A stretch of 64,000 nt of DNA, taken from the NCBI GenBank assembly GCA_002320815.1, contig DCLA01000005.1, positions 62,001-126,000 on the forward strand, written 5' to 3'. This document shows positions 45,930 to 56,093 of the stretch, piece after piece (within the stretch, counting starts at the first letter, position 1; each line of letters begins with the position of its first letter). The DNA comes from Myxococcales bacterium UBA1660. Lineage in GTDB: Bacteria; Myxococcota_A; Polyangia; Polyangiales; Houyiibacteriaceae. The notes beneath the pieces were generated by a model. It made no database searches. It was not told the origin of the DNA and was given only the letters and a program-made list of their open reading frames with translations. Made by a program: the position numbers and the translations under genes.

Positions 45930-46651
45930 GGCACCCTCGCGACGTAGAGGTTCACCACCCCGAAGGTCAGCGGGTGGACGCCGAGGACGTCGAGACCCGC
46001 CTCGCGCATGGTCGCCGCGAAGACCTCGGCGGGCGGGAAGGCCTGGATGGACTCCTGCAGGTAGCGGTACTCGCGGGCGCCGCTGAGCCAGGCGCCGATG
46101 CGGGGCACCAGGACCCGGATGTAGAAGCGGGCGCCCAGGGCCAGGAGCCCGTGGTCGGGTTCGGCGAGCTCCAGGATGGCGACCCGGCCTCCGGGGCGGA
46201 CCACCCGGGCCATCTCGCGGAGGGCCTTGGCGCGGTCGGGCACGTTCCGGATGCCGAAGGCGATGCAGCAGCCGTCGAAGCGGTCGTCGGGGTAGGGCAG
46301 GGACTGGGCGTCGCCCTGCTCCAGGGAGATGCGGTCGGCCAGGCCGCGCTCGCCGACCTTCTGCTCGCCGATGGCCAGCATGTTCCCCGAGGGGTCCGAG
46401 CCGGTCACCCGCGCGGAGGGGTGCTGCGAGGCCACGGCGATGGCCAGGTCGGCGGTGCCGGTGGCCAGGTCGAGGACCCGCGCGTCCGGACCGAGGCCGA
46501 GGGCCTCGACGGTGCGGCGACGCCAGCCGTGATCCAGGCCGAGGCTGAGGATGCGGTTGAGCCGGTCGTAGCGCTCGGCGATGGCGTCGAACATCGAGCC
46601 GGAGCCGAGGTCCTCGGGCTCGGGCGCAGCGGTGGTCACCTGGGGGTTCAT
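45926..46651 (-). CDS. menG: Demethylmenaquinone methyltransferase
   Basis: This 241-residue SAM-dependent methyltransferase of the UbiE/MenG family carries out the last step of menaquinone synthesis. Motifs are MFDAIAERYDRLNRILSLG near the N-terminus, the SAM loop VLDLATGTADLAI, and later DGCCIAFGIRNVPD and GGRVAILELAEPDH. A strong GGAGGAG ribosome site precedes the ATG, which overlaps the mvaA stop by four bases. In an organism lacking ubiquinone genes nearby, MenG is the more suitable name. Confidence 0.94.
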   Translation of the reverse strand: MNPQVTTAAPEPEDLGSGSMFDAIAERYDRLNRILSLGLDHGWRRRTVEALGLGPDARVLDLATGTADLAIAVASQHPSARVTGSDPSGNMLAIGEQKVGERGLADRISLEQGDAQSLPYPDDRFDGCCIAFGIRNVPDRAKALREMARVVRPGGRVAILELAEPDHGLLALGARFYIRVLVPRIGAWLSGAREYRYLQESIQAFPPAEVFAATMREAGLDVLGVHPLTFGVVNLYVARVP

Positions 46652-47871
46652 CGGTTCTCCTCCGTGCTCTTGCGCGCGTGCAGGCGCATGTGGCCCTGTT
46701 GGATCCCCTCGCCCGCGAGGGCGCGGAGGGCGGCCAGGTTGGACGCGAGGCCGGCGGCGGCCATGACCAGCGCGAGCTCCCGGGCACCCTTCACGTCGAG
46801 GATGCCGAAGGCGGCGCGGACGCCTGGGTGGACCCGGGTGGAGCCACCGACGGTGGCGACAGCCAAGGGGAGCTCCAGCGCCCCGACCAAGTGGTCGCCT
46901 TCGACCCGCCAGGTGGCCAAGGGGCGGTAGGGGCCCGAGCCCGCGGCGCCCATCGCGGCGTGGGCGTGGGCGCCGGCTTCGATGGAGCGCCAGTCCTGTC
47001 CGAGGGCGACCGCGACGGCGTCGATGCCGTTCATGATGCCCTTGTTGTGCGTGACCGCGCGGTAGGGGTCGCGCTCCGCGAAGCGGCTGGCGCGCTCGAT
47101 GGCTCGGGCGAGCTCGAGGCCTCCGACGGAGTCCGCGCTCACGCGGCAGCCGACGCGCACCATGCGCCGGACCGGCAGGTTGCTCAGGATGCGCAGCCCG
47201 AGGGTCCCGCCCAACAGCGCGTGGACCTCGGGGGCCACCGCCTCGGCGACGGTGTCCACCAGGTTGGCGCCCATGGCGTCCCCGACGTCCACGTAGAAGT
47301 GCAGGACCACCAGGCCGGTCTCGGCGTCGACGACGCGGGCCTCCACGTCGCAGCAGCCCCCGCCGCGCGCGACCATGCGCGGGATGGCGGCGTTGGCCGC
47401 GGCGACGAGCGCGTCGCGGGCCTCGGCGACCCGCGCCGTGGCCAGCTCGGGCTCGGGCACCTCGTCGAGCTGCACCTGCGCGGTCATGATCGCCGCGTCG
47501 GCCTCGCCTTCGAAGCCGCCGCCGAGGCGGACCATGCGCGCGGCGTTGCTGGCGGCGGCGACCACCGAGGGCTCCTCCACGCTCATGGGGACCAGCACGT
47601 CGCGGCCGGCGACGCGGAAGTTGGTGGCCACCGAGAGAGGCAGGCCCTGAATGGCGATGACGTTCTCGCTCATCCGGTCGGCGACCTCGAGGGGCAGGGT
47701 GGCGCCCGTCTCGAGGGGGAAGCGGAGGGCCTCGTCCACGTGCTCGGTGCACAGGGCGCGTCGCTCGGCGACCGGTTTGCGGTGCAGGCCGGGGAGGCGG
47801 CTGGTGGGAGCTGCGTCGCGCTTCTCGGCGACCGGCTGGGCCTGGGTGCGGTGGGTCTGGGTCGAGGTCAT
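46648..47871 (-). CDS. mvaA: Hydroxymethylglutaryl-CoA reductase, class II type
   Basis: This 407-residue soluble enzyme reduces HMG-CoA to mevalonate. Catalytic elements are MSENVIAIQGLPLSVATNFR, VPMSVEEPSVVAAASN with the Glu, THNKGIMNGIDAVA with the Lys, DVGDAMGANLVDT with the Asp, and the C-terminal GHMRLHAR with His394. The N-terminal 35 residues are variable. It begins one base after the polyprenyl synthase stop and runs into menG, so a mevalonate pathway enzyme is embedded in the menaquinone operon. Direction (biosynthetic or degradative) and NADH/NADPH use cannot be read from sequence; the context favours biosynthesis. Confidence 0.94.
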   Translation of the reverse strand: MTSTQTHRTQAQPVAEKRDAAPTSRLPGLHRKPVAERRALCTEHVDEALRFPLETGATLPLEVADRMSENVIAIQGLPLSVATNFRVAGRDVLVPMSVEEPSVVAAASNAARMVRLGGGFEGEADAAIMTAQVQLDEVPEPELATARVAEARDALVAAANAAIPRMVARGGGCCDVEARVVDAETGLVVLHFYVDVGDAMGANLVDTVAEAVAPEVHALLGGTLGLRILSNLPVRRMVRVGCRVSADSVGGLELARAIERASRFAERDPYRAVTHNKGIMNGIDAVAVALGQDWRSIEAGAHAHAAMGAAGSGPYRPLATWRVEGDHLVGALELPLAVATVGGSTRVHPGVRAAFGILDVKGARELALVMAAAGLASNLAALRALAGEGIQQGHMRLHARKSTEENR

Positions 47872-47872
47872 C

Positions 47873-48994
47873 TCAACGCTCCCGGTGGACGGTGGCCTGG
47901 GCGACGGTGACCAGCGCGTGCTTCGCGGGCCCGTCGGCCAGCCCGTCGAGCGACGCGATGGCGCGGGCGGCGTGGTCGGCGGCCAGGGTCCGACAGGCGT
48001 CGATGCCGCCGGCGGCGTCGATGGCCTCGGCGAGGGCGGCGTGGGCCGACGCTTCGGTCTCCGGGCTGGCGTCCAGGACCGCGCGGACGAGGCCGTCGAG
48101 GGCCGGATCCTTCTCGCGGGCCATGATGAGCGGGTAGGTGGTCTTGCCCTCGCGGAGATCGGCGAAGAGGGTCTTGCCCGTCTCGGCGGGGTCGCCGCCG
48201 TAGTCGAGGAGGTCGTCGACGAGCTGGAAGGCCATGCCCAGGTGGTCCCCGTAGGCGGCCAGGCGCTCGGCCTGCTCCTCGTCCGCGCCGCCGGCCCGGG
48301 CGCCGGCGTACATGGCCCAGCGGAAGAGGGCCGCGGTCTTCCCACGCACGATGGCGAAGTAGCGGTCGGCGCTCAGGTCCAGGTGGCCGCGCCCCTCGAG
48401 CTGGATGGACTCCGCTTCGATCATCTCGTCGATGATCGTCAGCAGCCGGTCGAGGGCGCCGGGAATCCCGGTCTGGCGCACGCGCTGGAGCGCGTGGATC
48501 AGCAGCCAGTCGCCCGCGAAGATGGACGCGGCGTTACCGTAGATGGTGCGTGCGGCGGGGGCGCCCCGACGCTGGTCCCCGTCGTCGACCACGTCGTCGT
48601 GGAGCAGGGTCGCGCAGTGGACCAGCTCGACGGCCACCCCGAGCTCGCGGGCTTCGGCACCGAAGCCGGAGCCGGTCCGTGCGGCCAATGCCACGCAGAG
48701 CGGGCGAAGCCGCTTGCCGCCCTGGTCCAGGAGGTGGTGCGCCCCCCGGTGCACGGCGCGCTCGCTCCGCGGGAGGGAGCGCAGCGCGATCTCCACCTCG
48801 CCCATGTCCCAGCGCACCAGCTCGGCCAGCTCCCCGATCCGCAGCGCGAGCTGGTCGAGACCACGCTCCCGGCAGAGGTTCTCGAGACCGCGCAGCACCG
48901 CCGCCTTCTCCTGGACGGGAGGCGCCTCGCGGCGCGGCGAGCCGCCGCCGGTCCGGGCGAGGATGGGCCCTCCGGTGATGGGGGACGTGGACAT
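47873..48994 (-). CDS. Polyprenyl diphosphate synthase
   Basis: This 373-residue trans-prenyltransferase condenses isopentenyl diphosphate units into the chain used for menaquinone. The first Asp-rich motif is DDVVDD (133-138) after VHCATLLH and the second is FQLVDDLLDY; GGKRLRP and GKTLFADLREGKTTYP are also typical. The N-terminal 70 residues are an extension rich in Gly, Pro and Glu beyond the usual length. The two residues before the first motif are small or aliphatic, which suits a long-chain product such as octa- or nonaprenyl, but chain length is a guess. An AAGGAG site supports the ATG at 48994. It is the first gene of the ten-gene operon. Confidence 0.93.
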   Translation of the reverse strand: MSTSPITGGPILARTGGGSPRREAPPVQEKAAVLRGLENLCRERGLDQLALRIGELAELVRWDMGEVEIALRSLPRSERAVHRGAHHLLDQGGKRLRPLCVALAARTGSGFGAEARELGVAVELVHCATLLHDDVVDDGDQRRGAPAARTIYGNAASIFAGDWLLIHALQRVRQTGIPGALDRLLTIIDEMIEAESIQLEGRGHLDLSADRYFAIVRGKTAALFRWAMYAGARAGGADEEQAERLAAYGDHLGMAFQLVDDLLDYGGDPAETGKTLFADLREGKTTYPLIMAREKDPALDGLVRAVLDASPETEASAHAALAEAIDAAGGIDACRTLAADHAARAIASLDGLADGPAKHALVTVAQATVHRER

Positions 48995-49034
48995 CGGAAC
49001 TCCTTGGGGCGCGGGCGCCGGTGGACGGTCGATC

Positions 49035-49062
49035 GCAAGTTTCAAAGCTCTTTGAAACTTGC
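49035..49062. promoter_or_regulatory. Perfect 28-bp palindrome upstream of the isoprenoid/menaquinone operon
   Basis: GCAAGTTTCAAAG (49035-49047) and CTTTGAAACTTGC (49050-49062) are exact inverted repeats separated by CT. The site is 40 bases upstream of the polyprenyl synthase ATG, where a promoter is expected, and is AT-richer than its surroundings. It fits an operator for a dimeric regulator (TetR, MarR or similar); no regulator gene is adjacent. It could also influence the PEGA gene on the other side, 170 bases away. Confidence 0.65.
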
Positions 49063-49232
49063 TGCATGTCCGGTGTAGGGCGCGCCGGCGGCCGGGTCAA
49101 GCGGGGTGGAGACGCTTCTCGCGCTGGGGCCGGAGTGGGGGCGAACGCTCCGTGGCAACCGCCATGCGGCTGTCACCGAAGCGTCACCCGGCGGCGCCGC
49201 GACCGTCACGGGACGGCGCCACTGATCCGTCC

Positions 49233-49931
49233 ATGGCCCGCACCAAGCTCCCCCAGCGCCCCGGCGCTCCGTCCGAGCCCCGCTCCTTCCTCCTCCCCGT
49301 GGCGGCGCTCCTGGCGCTGCTCTTCGTGGGCGTGGCCTACCCGGCGCTGAGCGCCGCGGAGCACGAAGAAGAGGAAGCCGAGGCCGAGACCCCGGCCGAG
49401 CCCGACAACGCGACGCTCACCGTGCGCACGACCCCCGAAGGGGCGACGGTCCGTGCGGGCGACGAGGAGTGCACCGCGCCCTGCGACCTCGAGCTGCCCG
49501 CGGACGAAGAGCTCACGGTGCGGATCACCAAGGAGGGCTTCCGTGCCGTCGAGCACGAGCTGACCCCGACCGCCGGCATGGATCCCCTGGACGTGAACCT
49601 CGAGGCCGCGCCCTTCGTGCTGGCCGTCACCGCGCCCGAAGGGGCGACCGTGTGGGTGAACGGTGAGGAAGCCAGCGACCCGAGCGCCATCGAGCTCGGC
49701 GACGCCCTCGCCCAGCCGGTCGCCGTCGAGGTCCGCCAGCGCGGCTTCCGCTCCTACACCACCGAGGTCGCCGCCGACGCCTTCACCGCCGAGGACGCGC
49801 GGCGCTTCCACCAGGTCGAGGTGAGCGAGCTCGAGCGCGCCGGTCGCAGCCCGCGCCGGGCGGCGGCCCCGGCAGCCGCCCCGGCCCCCGCGCCGGAGCC
49901 CGAGGGCCCGGTGCCCAACAACCCCTTCTGA
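49233..49931 (+). CDS. Membrane-anchored PEGA-domain protein
   Basis: This 232-residue protein has a short basic N-terminus, one membrane helix (about 20-42, [18 protein letters not shown]), an acidic Glu/Ala tether and then PEGA-type modules. The first reads [19 protein letters not shown] with TAPCDLELP, the second [19 protein letters not shown] Pro/Ala-rich tail ends the protein. PEGA domains are found on extracytoplasmic surface proteins, often near the cell wall. The two cysteines in the first module may form a disulfide. The ATG at 49233 gives the natural signal-anchor start. Confidence 0.85.
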   Translation: MARTKLPQRPGAPSEPRSFLLPVAALLALLFVGVAYPALSAAEHEEEEAEAETPAEPDNATLTVRTTPEGATVRAGDEECTAPCDLELPADEELTVRITKEGFRAVEHELTPTAGMDPLDVNLEAAPFVLAVTAPEGATVWVNGEEASDPSAIELGDALAQPVAVEVRQRGFRSYTTEVAADAFTAEDARRFHQVEVSELERAGRSPRRAAAPAAAPAPAPEPEGPVPNNPF

Positions 49932-49990
49932 CTCGCAGGGCGGGAACGGCCGTGCCGAATGGCCGAGCCATGGCATCCTCCCCGCCCACG

Positions 49991-51677
<1,687 letters not shown>

Positions 51678-51691
<14 letters not shown>

Positions 51692-51995
51692 CGACGTCGG
51701 CCAGCCGGTCCAGGCGGGCTTCCCAGAGCGCGGCGTGCGCGTCCCGGCTGTCGCCATTGGCGAAGCCGGTGTGCATCACCATCAGCTCGGTGCCGCCGGG
51801 GGCGCCGTTGAGCACCAGCATCACGCGGGTCCGCTCCCCGTCGACCGGGACGGCCAGGGTCAGCTTCGGCGGGTCGTCCTTCACGACCTCCGCCGCCTCG
51901 CCTGCGCCCCACCAGTCGGCTGGGCGGGTGAGGGCCGCGTGCAGGGTGGTGGCGTCGACTGGGAAGGTCTGGCTCAGCGAGGCGACGGCGTTCAA
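51678..51995 (-). CDS. Small SRPBCC/AHSA1-like domain protein with TTG start
   Basis: This 105-residue protein resembles the C-terminal half of activator-of-Hsp90-ATPase/SRPBCC ligand-binding folds, with [39 protein letters not shown] (written here in parts) and the end [14 protein letters not shown]. The start is TTG at 51995: GAGGGAG lies 7 bases upstream and TTGA overlaps the stop of the preceding gene, so the two are translationally coupled. The family binds hydrophobic ligands or acts in metal resistance regulons; the role here is unknown. Confidence 0.7.
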
Positions 51996-53152
51996 TCGAG
52001 GGCTCCCTCGGGGAACTGGTCGCCCCACTGTTCCATCTGCTGGCGGATGACCGGTTCGAGCTGCTCCACCAGCTGCCGGCCTTGGGCCAGCGAGCGTTCG
52101 GCGAGCTCCCGGAGGGTCTGGGTTCGTTGCTGGATCCGCTCGTCGCCGATGCCCAGGCTGCTGCAGAGGCGTCGCGCGGAGTTCGCCACACCGGTCGCCT
52201 GCACCTTCACGACCCGCACCGTCCACTCGGTGCGCTCGAGCTCGTCCCAGATGGGGTCGTGGCAGGGGAAGCGAGGCTCGGCGGCCAGGGTCTGGCGGGC
52301 GCGCGTGAAGAGGCGAATCACACGGCGGGTCTCGGCGGGGACGCCATTGGAGCGCGGGCCATACGCGTTCTCGCACCGGTGGTCGTAGGGACCGGGGTCC
52401 ACGCAGTGGCGCAGCGCTTCGAGGTGCTCGAGCGCTCGGGTCATGCCGCTCTGGAATCGCAGCGTCTGGAGCTCCAGGTCTTCGTCGGGTTGGTTCCAGC
52501 GCTCGAAGGGCTCGCAGAGGTCGTCCAGGGCGCGGATCAACGAGCTGGCGTAGGAGCGCACGCTCGACGACTCGACCGAGCGCAGGAGGGTTCGGAGGTC
52601 GCGGGAGACGCCTCCGCTGCAGACCGGCGGCGCCTCGTGGCCTCGGGTCTGGGCGCCCCGAACGATCCGCACCAGGATGGGCTCCAGGCTCCGGGCGCCC
52701 TCGACCTGCATGCGGCTCTGCCGGATCCCGCGGATCACCGCGGCCAGCTGCTCGGGCGGGAGCTGGTAGGTGGCGGGCGTCGCCGGAGTCCCCAGGGCGG
52801 CCTCGTTCCCCCGGGCGGTGAGCCCCCGGGCCCAGGTGCTGCGCGCGGCGTCGTCCCGCGCCCGGGCGAGGGACTGGAGCTCGCGGTCGGCCCAGGCGTG
52901 GATGCGCTCGAAGGTCGCGTCCTCGGTCGCGCAGGCGTTCCACTCCAGGCAGATGCTGCGACGGAGGAGCTGCAGGGCCTCCAGCCCGGCCCGAACCGGC
53001 GCCGAGAGACCGGTCAGCCGCCGGGCGCGGCCTTCGAAGGTCCGCGCCTCGGCGTCGCAGTCCCGGGGGAGCCGGTCACACTCCTGGGCGTTCGAGACCG
53101 CGGGCGCGAGAGCGGCCCAGACGAACGCGGTGATGGCGAGGCTTCGAGACAT
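51992..53152 (-). CDS. Secreted cysteine-containing helical protein, paralogous to the adjacent kinase ectodomain
   Basis: This 386-residue protein has a clear signal peptide (cleaved near ALAPAVSNA) and is otherwise helical, with ten cysteines at about 25, 32, 68, 74, 178, 213, 250, 260, 297 and 330. Its second half matches the ectodomain of the kinase encoded just upstream: Cys178, Cys213 in LCEPF, Cys297 in RFPCHDP and Cys330 align with Cys502, Cys530 (ACEPF), Cys598 (PFPCDDP) and Cys632 there. No enzyme motif is visible. It starts 58 bases after the kinase stop and probably shares its transcript. A ligand or co-receptor of the kinase is a reasonable hypothesis. Confidence 0.8.
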   Translation of the reverse strand: MSRSLAITAFVWAALAPAVSNAQECDRLPRDCDAEARTFEGRARRLTGLSAPVRAGLEALQLLRRSICLEWNACATEDATFERIHAWADRELQSLARARDDAARSTWARGLTARGNEAALGTPATPATYQLPPEQLAAVIRGIRQSRMQVEGARSLEPILVRIVRGAQTRGHEAPPVCSGGVSRDLRTLLRSVESSSVRSYASSLIRALDDLCEPFERWNQPDEDLELQTLRFQSGMTRALEHLEALRHCVDPGPYDHRCENAYGPRSNGVPAETRRVIRLFTRARQTLAAEPRFPCHDPIWDELERTEWTVRVVKVQATGVANSARRLCSSLGIGDERIQQRTQTLRELAERSLAQGRQLVEQLEPVIRQQMEQWGDQFPEGALD

Positions 53153-53210
53153 GAGCGGTCGGCTCGACGGTACGCGGGGCGCGGGTCTTCAATTCCCCGA
53201 GCCCGGAGCG

Positions 53211-55253
53211 TCAGCGTAGCGCACTCTCCAGGCCCCTCAATTCCGACTGGGCACTCGAGCGGGCCCCGTTGAGGTTGCCTTCGTAGAGGTCGAGGCGTCG
53301 CGAGAGCGTGTCGGCGAGCTCGCGGCCCTCGCGCGCGCTCAGCCCCGGCATGCCCCGGCAGATGGCGTCTCGACGACGCAGCACCGAGCTCGCCGCGGAC
53401 GCCGCCCAGGAGTTGGGCCCCACGCTGACGAGCCGCAGGCTGCGAAAGCCGGGATCGTCGCAGGGAAAGGGCCGGCCGTTGGCGGTCCCGGCCGTCGCCC
53501 GCTCCAGCGCGCCGACCGCGGCGATGACGGCGTCGGCCTGGTCCTGCGGCTCGTTGGTGGGCAGGGTCCGTTGGGCCCGGGTCCGGGCGTCGTCCAAAGT
53601 GCTCGGGAACTCCCGGAGCTTCTGCAGGATGGCGGCCGGGAGCTCCCGCTGGGCGAAGGGTTCGCAGGCTTGGTTGCGCACGCCGCGAAGCTCCTGGATC
53701 ACCTGCAGGATCGCCGTGCTGTCGCTGCGGCGGAGATCGTTGCGCGAGCAGAACCCCGGGTTCTGGCCGCGCTCGAGGCGGTCGAGGCCATTGCGCGTGG
53801 CATTCAACGCGGTCGCGGCGCGCTCGGCGTCTTCGATGGCGGCGCGGAGGGACGCCATGCGGGTGACCATCGCTTCGCTGGCTCCCGCCGGTGGGGTCTC
53901 CGCGGCCCCGCCGGACCCCCCGCGCGCGCTCGATTCGTCGCCCCTCGGCGCCACCGTCAGGCGCTGCTCGCGCATCTGGGTCGGCTGCGAGCGCATCGTC
54001 GGGGTCGCTTCGGGCGGGGCCTCGGGCATCTCGGTGGGGGGCGCCCCGAGCTCGCTCGTCTCGGTCTCGCCGGTTTCCGCGGCGGCGTCCGGCGGTAGCG
54101 CGGGGGCGGCGTCTTCCCGCCGGGGCGAGGGCGCGATGTTCACTGGGGTCGGGAGCGTCGCCGCGACCGTCTCTTCCTGCTGCCGCAGGCCCACGTAGGC
54201 CCCGAAGCCCCCGACCGCGATCAGCAGCGCGAGGAGCCCGCCGATGACCGGGACCACCCAGCGCGGCCGGCGGTACTCGAGGGTCGGCTGGGTGAGATCC
54301 GAGGAGACCGCCTGCACCTCCCGGGTCGCCGGTGGCGTCTCGGGCGTGTGCATCAGCCGCGTCATGGGCACGCTCTTGGCGCTGCTCTTCAGCGCTGCCC
54401 GGAAGCTGGCCACGTCCTGGAAACGCTGGGCCGGGTCCTTGTGCAGCGAGCGGCGGAGGGCGTCCTCCACGCCCTCGGGCACGCCCAGATCCGTCGGGAT
54501 CTTCGGCGGCGGCGACGTGAGCACCTGCATGAGGATCGCCGTGGGCGTGTTGCCGTCGAAGGGCGGCTGCCCGACCAGCATCTCGTAGAGGATGCAGCCC
54601 AGGGCATACACGTCGGCCCGGTAGTCGATCTTCTCGCCGGTGGCCTGCTCGGGCGCCATGTAGTGCGGGGTGCCCATGACCATACCGGTCGCGGTGAGGC
54701 TCTCTTCCGAGCCCTCGATCATCTTGGCCAGGCCGAAGTCGAGGACCACCGGGTCCATCTCCTTGCCGTCCGTCCTCCGGAGAAAGACGTTGGCCGGCTT
54801 CAGGTCTCGGTGGGCGATGCCCTGCTCGTGGGCGAACTGCACCGCCTCGGCCATCCCGTCGAAGAGGGCCAGCGCCTCGCGGACCGGCATCCGTCGCCGG
54901 CGATGCAGGTGCTCCGAGAGATCCTCGCCCTCGAGCAGGTCCATGACCAGGTACTCGAGCCCATCGGCGCTGGTCCCGTGGGTGTGGATGGCCACGATCC
55001 GTGGGTGCCGCAGGGTGATGAGCGCCTGGGCCTCGCGGCGGAAGCGGGTCCGCGCGTCGGCCGAGAGCGCGGCGCGGTCCACCCGCAGCACCTTGGCCGC
55101 CGCCACGTCCCCGGACTCGTGCCGCGCCCGGTACACCGCGCCGAACCCGCCGCCGCCGAGGCGCTCTTCCAGGACGTAGCCGTCTCCGAGGAGGCGGCCG
55201 ACGAGGGGATCCTCGTCATCGTCGAAATCGTTGGCGGGGGGCTCTTCGGCCAC
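53211..55253 (-). CDS. Membrane Ser/Thr protein kinase with cysteine-containing sensor domain
   Basis: This 680-residue protein has an N-terminal eukaryote-like kinase: Gly loop GGGGFG (34-38), Lys54, HRDLKPAN with Asp150, DFG (172-174) and APEQATG. One membrane helix (332-354, [19 protein letters not shown]) separates it from a Pro/Glu/Thr-rich stalk of about 100 residues and a helical extracytoplasmic domain (about 465-680) with four cysteines at 502, 530, 598 and 632. Signal sensing is therefore probably outside the inner membrane. The start is GTG at 55253 with AGGA 7 bases upstream. It heads an operon with the secreted paralogue and the SRPBCC gene. Confidence 0.93.
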   Translation of the reverse strand: MAEEPPANDFDDDEDPLVGRLLGDGYVLEERLGGGGFGAVYRARHESGDVAAAKVLRVDRAALSADARTRFRREAQALITLRHPRIVAIHTHGTSADGLEYLVMDLLEGEDLSEHLHRRRRMPVREALALFDGMAEAVQFAHEQGIAHRDLKPANVFLRRTDGKEMDPVVLDFGLAKMIEGSEESLTATGMVMGTPHYMAPEQATGEKIDYRADVYALGCILYEMLVGQPPFDGNTPTAILMQVLTSPPPKIPTDLGVPEGVEDALRRSLHKDPAQRFQDVASFRAALKSSAKSVPMTRLMHTPETPPATREVQAVSSDLTQPTLEYRRPRWVVPVIGGLLALLIAVGGFGAYVGLRQQEETVAATLPTPVNIAPSPRREDAAPALPPDAAAETGETETSELGAPPTEMPEAPPEATPTMRSQPTQMREQRLTVAPRGDESSARGGSGGAAETPPAGASEAMVTRMASLRAAIEDAERAATALNATRNGLDRLERGQNPGFCSRNDLRRSDSTAILQVIQELRGVRNQACEPFAQRELPAAILQKLREFPSTLDDARTRAQRTLPTNEPQDQADAVIAAVGALERATAGTANGRPFPCDDPGFRSLRLVSVGPNSWAASAASSVLRRRDAICRGMPGLSAREGRELADTLSRRLDLYEGNLNGARSSAQSELRGLESALR

Positions 55254-55364
55254 GGCGAATCCTATCAGCCAGCGACCGCCCTCGGGCAAGCCACGGGGGC
55301 TGAGCTACCCTCTACGACGCGACGGGCGGGAACCTTTGCTCCCGCCTGTGCGTCTCCTCCCGCG

Positions 55365-56051
55365 GTGCGTGTCGTCTTCCTGTCGCTTCCCCTGTTGCTC
55401 CTGCCCCTCGCCGCCGCCGCGGAGGGCACCGAGTATTTCTCGTTCTTCGACGGCTGGCCCAGGGATCACCACCCGCTGGACACCACTCCGCGCTTCCTCG
55501 AGGAGGGCGAGCGGATGGGCCGCTGCTCGGCGGAGGACCTGGTCCAGCATCGGGGCGACAAGTTTCGCTACGCCGCGCGGGTCCATCCGGCCTTCGGCGA
55601 CCGCCTGAGCCTCTTCGAGGGCCAAGTGGTCCAGCTCGCGGTGGAGCACTTCGGCCGGGCCCCGACTCGGATGCGTCATGGCGGGACCTACAACTGTCGG
55701 CGCGCGCGGGGGCGCCGCGGGCGGATCAGCGAGCACGCCTTCGGCAACGCCATCGACCTGGAGGGCTTCGACTTCGGGCGGCTGCCCCGGGACGGCGAGT
55801 TGCCCGCGGGCCTCCACCGCCGCTACCGCCGGCCCTTCCAGGTGCGCATCGGGCCACACTGGGCGCCGCGCCGGAGCCGGGACCAGCCCCAGGCCGACTT
55901 CCTCCACGCCCTGGCCGAGACCCTGCGGCGGCGACCGGACATCTTCCGGGGGATCGTCGGACCGCCGCGACCCCGGCACGCGAACCACCTGCACCTGGAT
56001 GCCTCGCCCTGGCGCTACACGATGTTCTCCTACGAGCACGACGAGGAGTAG
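55365..56051 (+). CDS. Secreted extensin-like/M15-type metallopeptidase
   Basis: This 228-residue protein has a hydrophobic signal peptide (VVFLSLPLLLLPLAAAAEG) and an extensin-like C-terminal fold related to D-Ala-D-Ala carboxypeptidases. The zinc-site pattern is SEHAFGNAIDLEGF (His...Asp) and HANHLHLD near the C-terminus. Two cysteines (RCSAED and YNCRRA) may form a disulfide. Members of this family are thought to act on peptidoglycan cross-links. The start is GTG, chosen because the signal peptide begins there. It is divergent from the kinase. Confidence 0.8.
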   Translation: MRVVFLSLPLLLLPLAAAAEGTEYFSFFDGWPRDHHPLDTTPRFLEEGERMGRCSAEDLVQHRGDKFRYAARVHPAFGDRLSLFEGQVVQLAVEHFGRAPTRMRHGGTYNCRRARGRRGRISEHAFGNAIDLEGFDFGRLPRDGELPAGLHRRYRRPFQVRIGPHWAPRRSRDQPQADFLHALAETLRRRPDIFRGIVGPPRPRHANHLHLDASPWRYTMFSYEHDEE

Positions 56052-56093
56052 GAGCGCCTCGACCGACCCGGCCAGGTCTGGGAGAGTTCCCGG

